DNA of 6,572 nt from an uncultured Bacilli bacterium (GCA_944363755.1 CALVVC010000057.1:1-6572), one strand, 5' to 3'; positions 1-5,443 are shown, numbered from the stretch's first letter. Program-made: numbers and translations. Notes: generated by a model from the sequence alone, not told the origin.

Positions 1-261
1 AATACGATTATTTGGATTAGATAAAGTAATAATAAACTCTTTACTACTATTAGATTCTACTACTAATTTATTACTCACTATTCCATCTACTTCTAACTTA
101 TAATCTAAATTACCTGTTACTATACTAATGGCATTACTCTTTTCTTTTGATACTGTAAACATAGCATAAGAAAAGTATCCTCCTATTAGTAATATACTTA
201 TTAATATCATTACTATTATATATATCTTACTAAAACTTGTCTCTAACAATAATTTCTTCAT
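1..261 (-). CDS. Membrane-anchored surface protein, N-terminal part (runs off the left edge)
   Basis: The frame starts with ATG at 261 and stays open to position 1, giving 87 residues; the C-terminus is outside the window. The start is fixed by a ribosome binding site (GGAG at 271-268, six bases before ATG). Residues 1-11 carry two Lys, residues about 13-34 are a strongly hydrophobic helix, and a Ser/Tyr/Ala/Phe turn follows (residues 31-35). The rest is polar and beta-prone, with 'VTGNLDYKLEVDG' at about 48-60. A short cytoplasmic start, one membrane segment or uncleaved signal, then a beta-rich extracellular part containing a 'TGNLDY' stretch recalls TasA/camelysin-like fibre proteins, where the corresponding region reads roughly 'TAGTLDL'. 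That resemblance is weak, so I call it only a surface protein. Its leader (262-433) is unusual: see the poly-G tract, the upstream ORF and the terminator-like hairpin. Confidence 0.7.
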   Translation of the reverse strand, partial: MKKLLLETSFSKIYIIVMILISILLIGGYFSYAMFTVSKEKSNAISIVTGNLDYKLEVDGIVSNKLVVESNSSKEFIITLSNPNNRI

Positions 262-283
262 AACTTACTCCTCTCATAAACAC

Positions 284-316
284 AAAAAAGAATAGAATAA
301 TACTAATTACTCTATT
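284..316 (-). terminator. Terminator-like hairpin directly before the surface-protein gene
   Basis: Read on the minus strand, 316-306 (AATAGAGTAAT) pairs with 301-291 (ATTATTCTATT) over 11 positions with one G-U wobble and a 4-base loop (305-302). A C and six T follow (290-284). The shape is that of a Rho-independent terminator, but the stem has only one G-C pair, so it is weak. It lies between herA (stop at 434) and the surface gene (ATG at 261). It may simply end the herA transcript. Because only about 22 bases separate the T run from the surface start codon, it could also act as an attenuator inside that gene's leader. Confidence 0.5.
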
Positions 317-328
317 TTTACATAACAA
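300..328 (-). promoter_or_regulatory. Weak candidate promoter for the surface-protein gene
   Basis: On the minus strand TTGTTA (328-323, four of six matches to TTGACA) lies 17 bases before TAGTAT (305-300, four of six matches to TATAAT). Transcription would begin near 293, inside the terminator-like hairpin, and give a leader of about 30 bases. In AT-rich DNA such matches arise by chance, so confidence is low. It is the main alternative to the idea that the surface gene depends on read-through of the hairpin. Confidence 0.2.
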
Positions 329-332
329 AAGA

Positions 333-349
333 AAGTAATATTATTACTT
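333..349. repeat. 17-bp perfect dyad (8-bp arms, 1-bp centre)
   Basis: AAGTAATA at 333-340, one T, then TATTACTT at 342-349 form a perfect inverted repeat. In RNA it would fold as a 6-7 bp stem with a 3-5 base loop. In DNA it could be a dimeric operator. It lies between the G tract and the terminator-like hairpin, and its ATTACT half (minus strand 339-334) can alternatively pair with AGTAAT (311-306) in the hairpin's first arm. Confidence 0.45.
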
Positions 350-355
350 ATATAT

Positions 356-412
356 CTATAAAGTTGCCCCCCCCCATGTAGCATTTATGATATTATAGTT
401 TGAATATATCAT
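356..412 (-). CDS. Possible leader peptide ORF containing the poly-G tract
   Basis: An ATG at 412 starts an 18-codon frame ending in TAG at 358-356; the peptide is MIYSNYNIINATWGGATL. It has a plausible ribosome binding site: AAAGGGAG lies upstream, with GGAG (424-421) eight bases before ATG. The nine-G run (375-367) sits inside codons 13-16. With ten G the frame would end in TAA at 350-348. With eight or eleven G it would run to a TAA at 309-307, inside the first arm of the terminator-like hairpin. So tract length would decide how far ribosomes travel toward the hairpin. The ORF is short and nothing proves it is translated; the evidence is its ribosome binding site and its position, 21 bases after the herA stop codon. 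Confidence 0.3.
   Translation of the reverse strand: MIYSNYNIINATWGGATL
367..375. repeat. Homopolymeric C9/G9 tract (slippage-prone)
   Basis: Nine consecutive C on the plus strand (nine G on the strand of the flanking genes) stand out in DNA this AT-rich; I saw no other long G/C homopolymer in the window. Intergenic poly-G/C tracts upstream of surface genes are classical phase-variation sites in other AT-rich bacteria. Here the tract is 106 bases before the start codon of a surface protein gene. Confidence 0.8.
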
Positions 413-433
413 TTCTATTACTCCCTTTCTTAC

Positions 434-2599
434 TTATAAAGTCTCATCATTATTTATATTTATTTCAGGTATAGTACTAACAGATACCGTTTGGTCCTTA
501 ACACTATTATTTAAAATATCTAAACTAGGATTACTAATATTAGTAGATTCATCTCCTATATTAAAGGTTGTCCTATGTTCCTCTTCTTTAGGTACATCTA
601 ATATATTAGTTATTTGTTCATTATTTACTGGTATTGTCTGTTCGTTTGTTATTTCTAAATCTTTTTGATTAAGTTCTGGTATTCCTATATTAGTAGGCTC
701 TTGTATAAATTGTTCACTTAATGTATTACTCTCTACTCTTTCACTTGTTACATTGTTTGTAATATTATTGATTGAATTATCTGTAGTAGATTGTTGTTCT
801 TGATTATTATTTACTTCTTTACTTTCTATTTGTTCACTACTATGTCCATCCCATATTTTAACTACATCACAGTTACCACTCGTTGGCATTGGATTTGGCA
901 TCTTTAATTTAACTATTAAAGGTATTTTAAAGGCACTACCAAAGGCTAAACACGTTCCTGATTGTAAACTCTTTTGTTTTTCTACTATTTCATCAGAAAT
1001 ATTTGGTACCATTTTCTTAATATATTCAACATCTGTTGGATGATTCATCTTAAAGATTAAGAAATTAGAACATTGTGATATTACTGTATCAGACATCTCA
1101 ACTGGTCTTTGAGTAATTAATCCTAAAATTAGTCCATACTTACGTCCTTCTTTGGCAATACGTTCAAAGATATTATATCCTATTAAGAATCTATCAGTAT
1201 CATTTTGAATATATCTATGAGCTTCTTCAACTAAGATATGAAATGGTATACTTGCTCTAGTCTTTAAGCTTTTAGTAAATTCAAATAAAAGTCTAGAATA
1301 AATCTTTGTTATTACTTTGGCAAAATCATCATCTACATCTATTAGATTTATATTTACTAATTGATACTTTTTACCATTTGTAATCATTAAATCTGATAAG
1401 TAGTTTTCTAAAGAAATATAAGTACCTTTTTCCCATTTAAAGAAATTAGAATTACTTGATGTAATAAGAGAATGAAGTCTTACTCTTAAAGTTACAGCAT
1501 CTCCATAAGTATTCTCATTTCTAAGCCATCCTTCACTGATTAAAGTAAAATTTAAAGCTTTCTCTAAGTCTTCTAGGGTATAATAACAATCTTTTCTAGG
1601 TTCAAAATCATCATATTCATCATTAATGAAACTAGATACATATTCTGTTAATAATACACTTTCTGAAAATTGTCCATGATTATCTATTAAAAAACACTCT
1701 CTAAACTTTCTAACATAACCTATTCCTTGAACTGGTGCTTCTAAATTAAATTCTTTTGTGGAACAACTATTAAGAATTGAAAATATATCATTTCTCTTAT
1801 TAGGTGAAGTTTGATTTGTATAAAGAATTGTCATAATTGCTTTAGCGATTAAATGATTTTTATATTTATTTGCATCTACTCCTGTACTTGCAAATATTCT
1901 TGCTAGCTTTAACATTCTTTCAATAATTGGTATTTGAGAATGTTCTGTCGCTTGTAAAAGAAGAGTTAAATCATTTTCATTTAATAGGAATACTGGTAAA
2001 CGTAATGATTCACCAACATTATCTGTTACGTTGGTAGTAATGAAACGATAGTTATAGTTAGGATTTATTTTACTTAAATCTTTAAAAGCATTGTAATACT
2101 CTCCAGATGAGTCAAATAAAAGTATATTAGATTTATAGGGGAATAGTCTTTCATCTTCAAACATATTTTGCATTATTCTTGAGATACCACAACTTTTACC
2201 ACTACCACTATTACCAAAGATAGCAAAGTGATTACTAAAAAAGTTATTAACATCTAAGTATACTTTAAAATCATTATAATAAGGACTAACTCCAAATGGC
2301 ATATATCCTATTTTGTCTTCTCCTGTTATTAGAGGTATTTCTTCTTGTTTAATTACTCTTATCTTAGCATCTAATGATGGTTTTCTTAAAACACCACCTA
2401 TTAGACGGCCATCTTTTATTTCTCCTAAAAATCTTGCTTTAACAATTCCATCTTCTAAATCGTCTACTTCTCCTAAAATTATCTTATCACTATCTTCAAA
2501 GATTAAATGTAAATTCATTAAATTAATTGCTATTTCCTCATCTTCTTTTAACTTTATGTTAGCACCTTGGTCACTAATATAGATTATTTTATCAAACAT
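434..2599 (-). CDS. herA: HerA-type ATPase (DUF87 / HerA-FtsK superfamily) with Asn/Gln-rich tail
   Basis: This 721-residue protein is a hexameric DNA-translocating ATPase by family. Residues about 1-90 look like the small HAS-barrel domain that precedes HerA ATPase cores. Walker A is GNSGSGKS (129-136); an acidic 'LLFDSSGEY' strand follows at 160-168. A helical insertion occupies about 205-400. Walker B is ILVEEAHRY (455-463), with the catalytic Glu typical of HerA. Residues 485-499 (GRKYGLILGLITQRP) hold the conserved Gln-Arg-Pro sensor region. Residues about 587-721 form a low-complexity, presumably disordered tail rich in Asn, Thr, Ser, Gln and Glu, beyond the usual HerA length. The start has a clear AAAGGAG site eight bases upstream. 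HerA often pairs with the nuclease NurA in repair, or with Sir2 or other nucleases in phage defence. No such partner is visible here, so its role is open. Its own promoter lies at 2629-2657. Confidence 0.85.
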   Translation of the reverse strand: MFDKIIYISDQGANIKLKEDEEIAINLMNLHLIFEDSDKIILGEVDDLEDGIVKARFLGEIKDGRLIGGVLRKPSLDAKIRVIKQEEIPLITGEDKIGYMPFGVSPYYNDFKVYLDVNNFFSNHFAIFGNSGSGKSCGISRIMQNMFEDERLFPYKSNILLFDSSGEYYNAFKDLSKINPNYNYRFITTNVTDNVGESLRLPVFLLNENDLTLLLQATEHSQIPIIERMLKLARIFASTGVDANKYKNHLIAKAIMTILYTNQTSPNKRNDIFSILNSCSTKEFNLEAPVQGIGYVRKFRECFLIDNHGQFSESVLLTEYVSSFINDEYDDFEPRKDCYYTLEDLEKALNFTLISEGWLRNENTYGDAVTLRVRLHSLITSSNSNFFKWEKGTYISLENYLSDLMITNGKKYQLVNINLIDVDDDFAKVITKIYSRLLFEFTKSLKTRASIPFHILVEEAHRYIQNDTDRFLIGYNIFERIAKEGRKYGLILGLITQRPVEMSDTVISQCSNFLIFKMNHPTDVEYIKKMVPNISDEIVEKQKSLQSGTCLAFGSAFKIPLIVKLKMPNPMPTSGNCDVVKIWDGHSSEQIESKEVNNNQEQQSTTDNSINNITNNVTSERVESNTLSEQFIQEPTNIGIPELNQKDLEITNEQTIPVNNEQITNILDVPKEEEHRTTFNIGDESTNISNPSLDILNNSVKDQTVSVSTIPEININNDETL

Positions 2600-2628
2600 A
2601 TCACAAGTCTCCTTTATTCTATAGATAA

Positions 2629-2657
2629 ATTATACCTTTAAATACAAAAAGTGACAA
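2629..2657 (-). promoter_or_regulatory. Sigma-A type promoter of the HerA-type gene
   Basis: On the minus strand TTGTCA (2657-2652, five of six matches to TTGACA) is followed after exactly 17 bases by a perfect TATAAT (2634-2629). Transcription would start near 2622, about 23 bases before the ATG at 2599. The promoter begins just four bases after the ylxM stop codon. I see no terminator between ylxM and this promoter, so read-through from the ftsY operon is also likely. Confidence 0.7.
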
Positions 2658-2660
2658 GAG

Positions 2661-2960
2661 TTAGATTGAAATTACTTCTTGTAATTTGCGTTTTAACTCG
2701 TTATCACTTGTTTCTTTAATAATATTTTCTAACATTTCATTCTTCTTAGCAATCTTTAATTCATTTTCATAATTTTCTAATCTTTTTATAGTTTCTTTTA
2801 TTTGTTTATGAATAGCATTTCTACTGATATTATATTTAGTGGCAAGTTCACTTAAAGATAAATTTTTAAAATAATAATCTTCAAAGTATTCTTGTTGTTT
2901 ATCAGTTAAAAGACTACCATAAATATCGTATAGTAGTGTATAATATACTAATTCTTCCAT
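2661..2960 (-). CDS. ylxM: YlxM/p13-like helix-turn-helix protein of the SRP operon
   Basis: This 99-residue protein matches the UPF0122 family in length and pattern: 'GSLLTDKQQEYFEDYYFKNLS' (15-35), then a sigma-factor-like helix-turn-helix 'LSELATKYNISRNAIHKQI' (36-54). A Lys/Glu-rich helical tail follows (57-97). Family members are encoded beside ffh or ftsY and are thought to modulate the signal recognition particle in Gram-positive bacteria. The ATG at 2960-2958 overlaps the upstream gene's TAA by one base (TAATG), implying translational coupling, and an AGGA lies five bases before it. The partner gene ffh is not in this window. Identification rests on the motif and on the ftsY context. 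Confidence 0.85.
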   Translation of the reverse strand: MEELVYYTLLYDIYGSLLTDKQQEYFEDYYFKNLSLSELATKYNISRNAIHKQIKETIKRLENYENELKIAKKNEMLENIIKETSDNELKRKLQEVISI

Positions 2961-3259
2961 TATAATCCTAATAATTTTAGTATCGCTAGAACAATAGAAC
3001 CTAGTCCTATTATGATATAAAGGATTGTTAAATTTCTTCTTTTATAGATTAGAAAATTATTTAAACCCATAACTAATAGAGTTATACCTAGAAGTATTTC
3101 AAATATGTATAAAAGATTTGTTTTAAAAATAGTAATAATACCAAAGATGATTAGACTAATTGTTAAAAAGAACTGTAATATTATTAAGATTTTTAAATAA
3201 TTAAAACTTTTTTCTTGCTTTTTAGCTTTAGGATTTAATTGTGTTACACTTTTACTCAT
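2960..3259 (-). CDS. Small three-helix membrane protein, unknown function
   Basis: I do not recognise this family. The 99 residues comprise a basic, soluble N-terminus (1-20, Lys-rich), a first hydrophobic helix at about 22-44, a second at about 49-71, a short positively charged loop (KRRN, 73-76) and a third helix at about 77-97. By the positive-inside rule the N-terminus and the KRRN loop should be cytoplasmic. The ATG at 3259 overlaps the ftsY stop in an ATGA arrangement, and GGAGG (3271-3267) lies seven bases upstream, inside the ftsY end. The gene is therefore coupled to ftsY and also to ylxM by a one-base overlap. Its place between two genes of the membrane targeting pathway suggests a role at the membrane near the SRP receptor, but this is inferred from position only. 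Confidence 0.75.
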   Translation of the reverse strand: MSKSVTQLNPKAKKQEKSFNYLKILIILQFFLTISLIIFGIITIFKTNLLYIFEILLGITLLVMGLNNFLIYKRRNLTILYIIIGLGSIVLAILKLLGL

Positions 3260-4257
3260 TTTTCTTCCTCCATAAAGTCTTTAAATAGACTATAAATATA
3301 TTTTTCAATATCAAATTCTTGTAAATCTTTAGCAGTTTCTCCTAATCCTATATATTTAACGGGTAGATTTACTTCTTCTTTAATTGCTAAGACTATTCCG
3401 CCTTTTGCAGTTCCATCTAATTTAGTTAGAATAATTCCTGTTAGGTCTGTTATCTCTTTAAAAGCTTTCGCTTGGCTTATACCATTTTGACCAGTTGTTG
3501 CATCTATTACAAGAAGTGTTTCATCAGGAGATCTATCTATTATCTTTTTAATTACTCTATTAATCTTTTCTAGTTCCATCATTAGATTAGTTTTATTTTG
3601 AAGTCTTCCTGCTGTATCTATTAAAACGGTATCAATGTCATTATTTATGGCATATTCTAGTCCTTCATAAATAACACTAGCTGGATCTATTCCTTCATGC
3701 TTTCCATAGAAGTCTACACCAATTCTATTAGCCCATTCTTTTAGTTGATTAGTCGCTCCTGCTCTAAAAGTATCTCCTGCTATTAAGAGAACTTTTCTAT
3801 TTTTCTCTTTTTCTTTACTAGCAATTTTAGCGATAGTTGTAGTCTTCCCTACTCCATTAACTCCTACAAACAAGTAAACTGTAGGATTAGTAGCACTTCT
3901 TTTTAAATTTGTTGATAATGTTTCTCCATTTACATAGATAATAAATAGTTCATCTACTATTACTTCTTTTAATAGTTCTGGATCTGTTATTTTCTCTTCC
4001 TTTACTCTTTTTCTTAATTTATCCATAAAGTTCATAACAGTATTAACACCAATATCTGCCATAATTAAGATTTCTTCTAATTCTTCAAAATATTCTTCAT
4101 TTACTTTGTTATAACGTTTAGTTAAATCTAAAAGACGTGATGAGAAAGTATTTCTGCTTTTAGCAAGTCCTTTGTTATAAACTTCTAGACTTTCTTTTAT
4201 AGTTTCTTTTTCTTCTTTTTTGATAAATTTATCTTTAAATTTACTAAAAAAACTCAT
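3256..4257 (-). CDS. ftsY: Signal recognition particle receptor FtsY
   Basis: FtsY is the membrane-associated GTPase that docks ribosome-SRP complexes for co-translational insertion of membrane proteins. Counted from the longest start (ATG at 4269, 337 residues), the helical N domain is at about 40-115. GTPase motifs follow in order: G1 GVNGVGKT (136-143), DTFRAGA (166-172), DTAGR (218-222), TKLDG (282-286) and GLGE (308-311). The gene has only a short basic/acidic N-terminus instead of the long acidic A domain of E. coli. I prefer the ATG at 4257 (333 residues): GGTGAT lies just before it, complementary to the 16S rRNA end at normal aligned spacing, whereas the ATG at 4269 has none. The protein then begins MSFFSKFKDKF, an amphipathic lipid-binding start. 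It ends in TGA, showing that TGA is not read as Trp here. It follows the XRE gene by a short gap. Confidence 0.96.
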   Translation of the reverse strand: MSFFSKFKDKFIKKEEKETIKESLEVYNKGLAKSRNTFSSRLLDLTKRYNKVNEEYFEELEEILIMADIGVNTVMNFMDKLRKRVKEEKITDPELLKEVIVDELFIIYVNGETLSTNLKRSATNPTVYLFVGVNGVGKTTTIAKIASKEKEKNRKVLLIAGDTFRAGATNQLKEWANRIGVDFYGKHEGIDPASVIYEGLEYAINNDIDTVLIDTAGRLQNKTNLMMELEKINRVIKKIIDRSPDETLLVIDATTGQNGISQAKAFKEITDLTGIILTKLDGTAKGGIVLAIKEEVNLPVKYIGLGETAKDLQEFDIEKYIYSLFKDFMEEEK

Positions 4258-4291
4258 GCTAATCACCATCCAGTCTTATTTTATCATAATT

Positions 4292-4576
4292 TTAATTAGA
4301 AAGTAAATTAGATAGTACTGAGTTATAGCCATTTTCTTTTTCAACAACTACATTATTTCTTTCATTGATAGTAACTATTTTTCTAGGTTCATCTAATAAG
4401 TAGGACATTTTAACCCCTAAAAAATCAGCGATTGTTTTAATATTACTAAGTTTTTCTCCTTTTCCCCTTACTAAATCTAATAGCGTTGTATATGGAATGT
4501 TGGTTTCTTTTGATAATTGAAAATAACTTGGAATACCATTTAAGCGCATAAGTTCATTTAATACTTGTATATTCAT
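4292..4576 (-). CDS. XRE-family (Cro/C1-type) helix-turn-helix regulator
   Basis: This 94-residue protein has a Cro/C1-type DNA-binding domain over residues about 3-62. The pattern 'YFQLSKETNIPYTTLLDLVRG' (18-38) supplies helices 2 and 3, and 'SNIKTIADFLGVKMSYLLD' (44-62) is the typical end of the domain. The tail (63-94) is short and polar with no recognised sensor domain. The ATG at 4576 has a strong GGAGG (4587-4583) six bases upstream. The stop lies 22-34 bases before ftsY, depending on the ftsY start, with no terminator between, so it should be co-transcribed with ftsY. It may autoregulate the operon; no operator is evident apart from the dyad in the upstream terminator. Small solitary XRE proteins are common and often of phage or toxin-antitoxin type, so its target is uncertain. 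Confidence 0.85.
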   Translation of the reverse strand: MNIQVLNELMRLNGIPSYFQLSKETNIPYTTLLDLVRGKGEKLSNIKTIADFLGVKMSYLLDEPRKIVTINERNNVVVEKENGYNSVLSNLLSN

Positions 4577-4597
4577 ATATAACCTCCAGTTACATTT

Positions 4598-4625
4598 ATT
4601 ATAAATAATTATTTAAAAAAAACAA
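4598..4625 (-). promoter_or_regulatory. Candidate promoter of the XRE-ftsY-ylxM operon
   Basis: On the minus strand a perfect TATAAT (4603-4598) is preceded by TTGTTT (4625-4620, three of six) with a 16-base spacer. The -35 box lies inside the 3' arm of the upstream terminator, so the two elements overlap. Transcription would start near 4591, leaving a leader of about 15 bases that begins just before the GGAGG of the XRE gene. The -10 is good and the -35 is weak. Confidence 0.45.
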
Positions 4626-4669
4626 GCTTTTAAGTTAAGTTTACGAAAACTCGTATATGCTTGTTTTTT
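4615..4669 (-). terminator. Rho-independent terminator of the RHIM-like two-gene operon
   Basis: On the minus strand AAAAAACAAGC (4669-4659) pairs perfectly over 11 bp with GCTTGTTTTTT (4627-4617), and the T run continues to eight bases (4622-4615). The 31-base interior holds a second hairpin, TACGA (4655-4651) with TCGTA (4646-4642) around a four-base loop. The first arm begins inside the stop codon of the 89-residue ORF (4670-4668). On the plus strand it also ends in six T, so it could work in both directions. Confidence 0.75.
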
Positions 4670-4937
4670 AAAATAAATTTTGTTCTATTAGTTTTTCTAA
4701 AGTTGTTAAAGATAAATGTTTTATTATCTCTAAAGCTTCTTTTCCAAGTTTATTTAAACAACTAATTAATTTCTTTTTATCTTTACTCTTGCTATATATT
4801 AAAGCCTCTTTTATATTTTCATCTTTATAATTGTCTAAGAGTATTCTTAATTCTTCAGATATTTTGTCATAATCTATACTAGTAGTTATTGTATTGATAT
4901 TGTTATCTCCTATATTTATAATACTATTATTTATCAT
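4668..4937 (-). CDS. Small helical protein with N-terminal RHIM-like amyloid motif
   Basis: The 89 residues divide in two. Residues 3-17 (NNSIINIGDNNINTI) are an Asn/Ile-rich motif resembling the RHIM core (Ile/Val-Gln-Ile/Val-Gly, followed in RIPK3 by Asp-Asn-Asn). Residues about 24-89 are a charged, alpha-helical domain with heptad-like Leu/Ile spacing, ending in an amphipathic stretch (66-89, 'LGKEALEIIKHLSLTTLEKL' then a short tail). No enzyme motif is visible. The start codon overlaps the upstream stop by one base (TAATG), and a GGTGGTG element lies eight bases before ATG. It is translationally coupled to the DUF6232-like membrane protein, whose C-terminus bears the same motif. By analogy with bacterial amyloid signalling pairs, this could be the effector or adaptor that is nucleated by its neighbour. 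The family is unrecognised and the function is inference. Confidence 0.75.
   Translation of the reverse strand: MINNSIINIGDNNINTITTSIDYDKISEELRILLDNYKDENIKEALIYSKSKDKKKLISCLNKLGKEALEIIKHLSLTTLEKLIEQNLF
4887..4931 (-). repeat. RHIM-like motif copy B (N-terminus of the 89-residue protein)
   Basis: This encodes NNSIINIGDNNINTI, residues 3-17. It aligns without gaps to copy A at 4949-4993; 10 of 15 residues are identical (NNSIIN, G, NN, NT counted less the variable sites), and the Val/Ile end is conservative. Several codons differ synonymously (AAC/AAT, GGT/GGA, ACG/ACA), which suggests selection on the protein motif rather than a fresh DNA duplication. Confidence 0.75.
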
Positions 4938-5443
4938 TATTTATGCACCACCGTATTTTTATTGTTATTACCATTGTTTATAATACTGTTATTTACATTT
5001 ATGTTATAACTAGGGTTGTTCTCTTCCATAAATTCAGTTAAATTTCTCTCTATTTTTGTAATTAAAACAATATCTTCTGATTTAATCTTATAACTTTGTC
5101 CACCAGTTGTACATATTTCTAAGCCTAAATAGACTTTTCTATGTTCATATATATTGTAACCTATTAAAATAAAGATAGTAAAAATGTAAATATCTCCTAA
5201 TATAGATATTTGTTTAAAGATAGCACAAATTATTATCATAAATATTAAACCATAGAACCATTCTTTCAAACCTGCTAAAAAAGAATGTTTAGGGACTGGA
5301 AATGTGTGGACACTTGAAATACTTGAAAGACTAATAGTTGCATAACCTATTTTTAAGATATTATCTGTTAGTTTAATATCTCTACCATCATAAATATTAT
5401 TATACATGATTAAATATACCCACTTTTTTCCATATATTACCAT
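4937..5443 (-). CDS. DUF6232-like membrane protein with C-terminal RHIM-like amyloid motif
   Basis: The longest frame has 168 residues. Residues about 17-50 ('YDGRDIKLTDNILKIGYATISLSSISSV') are a small beta domain, two membrane helices lie at about 62-80 and 84-99, and 'LGLEICTTGGQSYKIKSEDIVLITKI' (106-131) completes the split beta fold. This order matches the DUF6232 family as I know it. Residues 151-165 (NNSIINNGNNNKNTV) repeat the motif found at the start of the next protein. With two helices, both soluble ends should lie on the same, probably cytoplasmic, side. ATG at 5443 has no ribosome binding site and lies six bases after a TATAAT, so Met13 (5407), which leads straight into the domain, is a likely alternative start. 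The stop overlaps the next start (TAATG). Function is unknown; I infer a membrane sensor or anchor that passes an amyloid signal to its neighbour. Confidence 0.75.
   Translation of the reverse strand: MVIYGKKWVYLIMYNNIYDGRDIKLTDNILKIGYATISLSSISSVHTFPVPKHSFLAGLKEWFYGLIFMIIICAIFKQISILGDIYIFTIFILIGYNIYEHRKVYLGLEICTTGGQSYKIKSEDIVLITKIERNLTEFMEENNPSYNINVNNSIINNGNNNKNTVVHK
4949..4993 (-). repeat. RHIM-like motif copy A (C-terminus of the DUF6232-like protein)
   Basis: This encodes NNSIINNGNNNKNTV, residues 151-165 of 168, just before the stop at 4939-4937. It lies 62 bases from copy B, measured start to start. Placement at the extreme C-terminus of one protein and the extreme N-terminus of the next, in overlapping genes, is the arrangement expected for a shared homotypic interaction motif. 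Confidence 0.75.

Noticed and set aside
1850..1950. A CRISPR or tandem repeat array.
   Set aside because: No regularly spaced repeats are visible anywhere in the window; the only protein-level repeat is the pair of RHIM-like motifs.
2313..2582. An 89-codon open frame on the plus strand.
   Set aside because: It lies wholly inside the HerA-type gene on the opposite strand, is Ser/Ile/Lys-rich as expected from antisense AT-rich coding DNA, and has no domain or ribosome binding site that competes with the ATPase.
434..4576. Reading the window in Mycoplasma code (TGA as Trp).
   Set aside because: ftsY ends in TGA exactly where FtsY proteins end, Trp residues are encoded by TGG, and extension through TGA would run into the overlapping next gene.
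4292..4576. The XRE regulator as an antitoxin (HipB-like) for the HipA-like kinase.
   Set aside because: It is about 1.5 kb away, separated by three genes and a terminator, and is co-oriented in the ftsY operon; HipB genes lie directly next to hipA.
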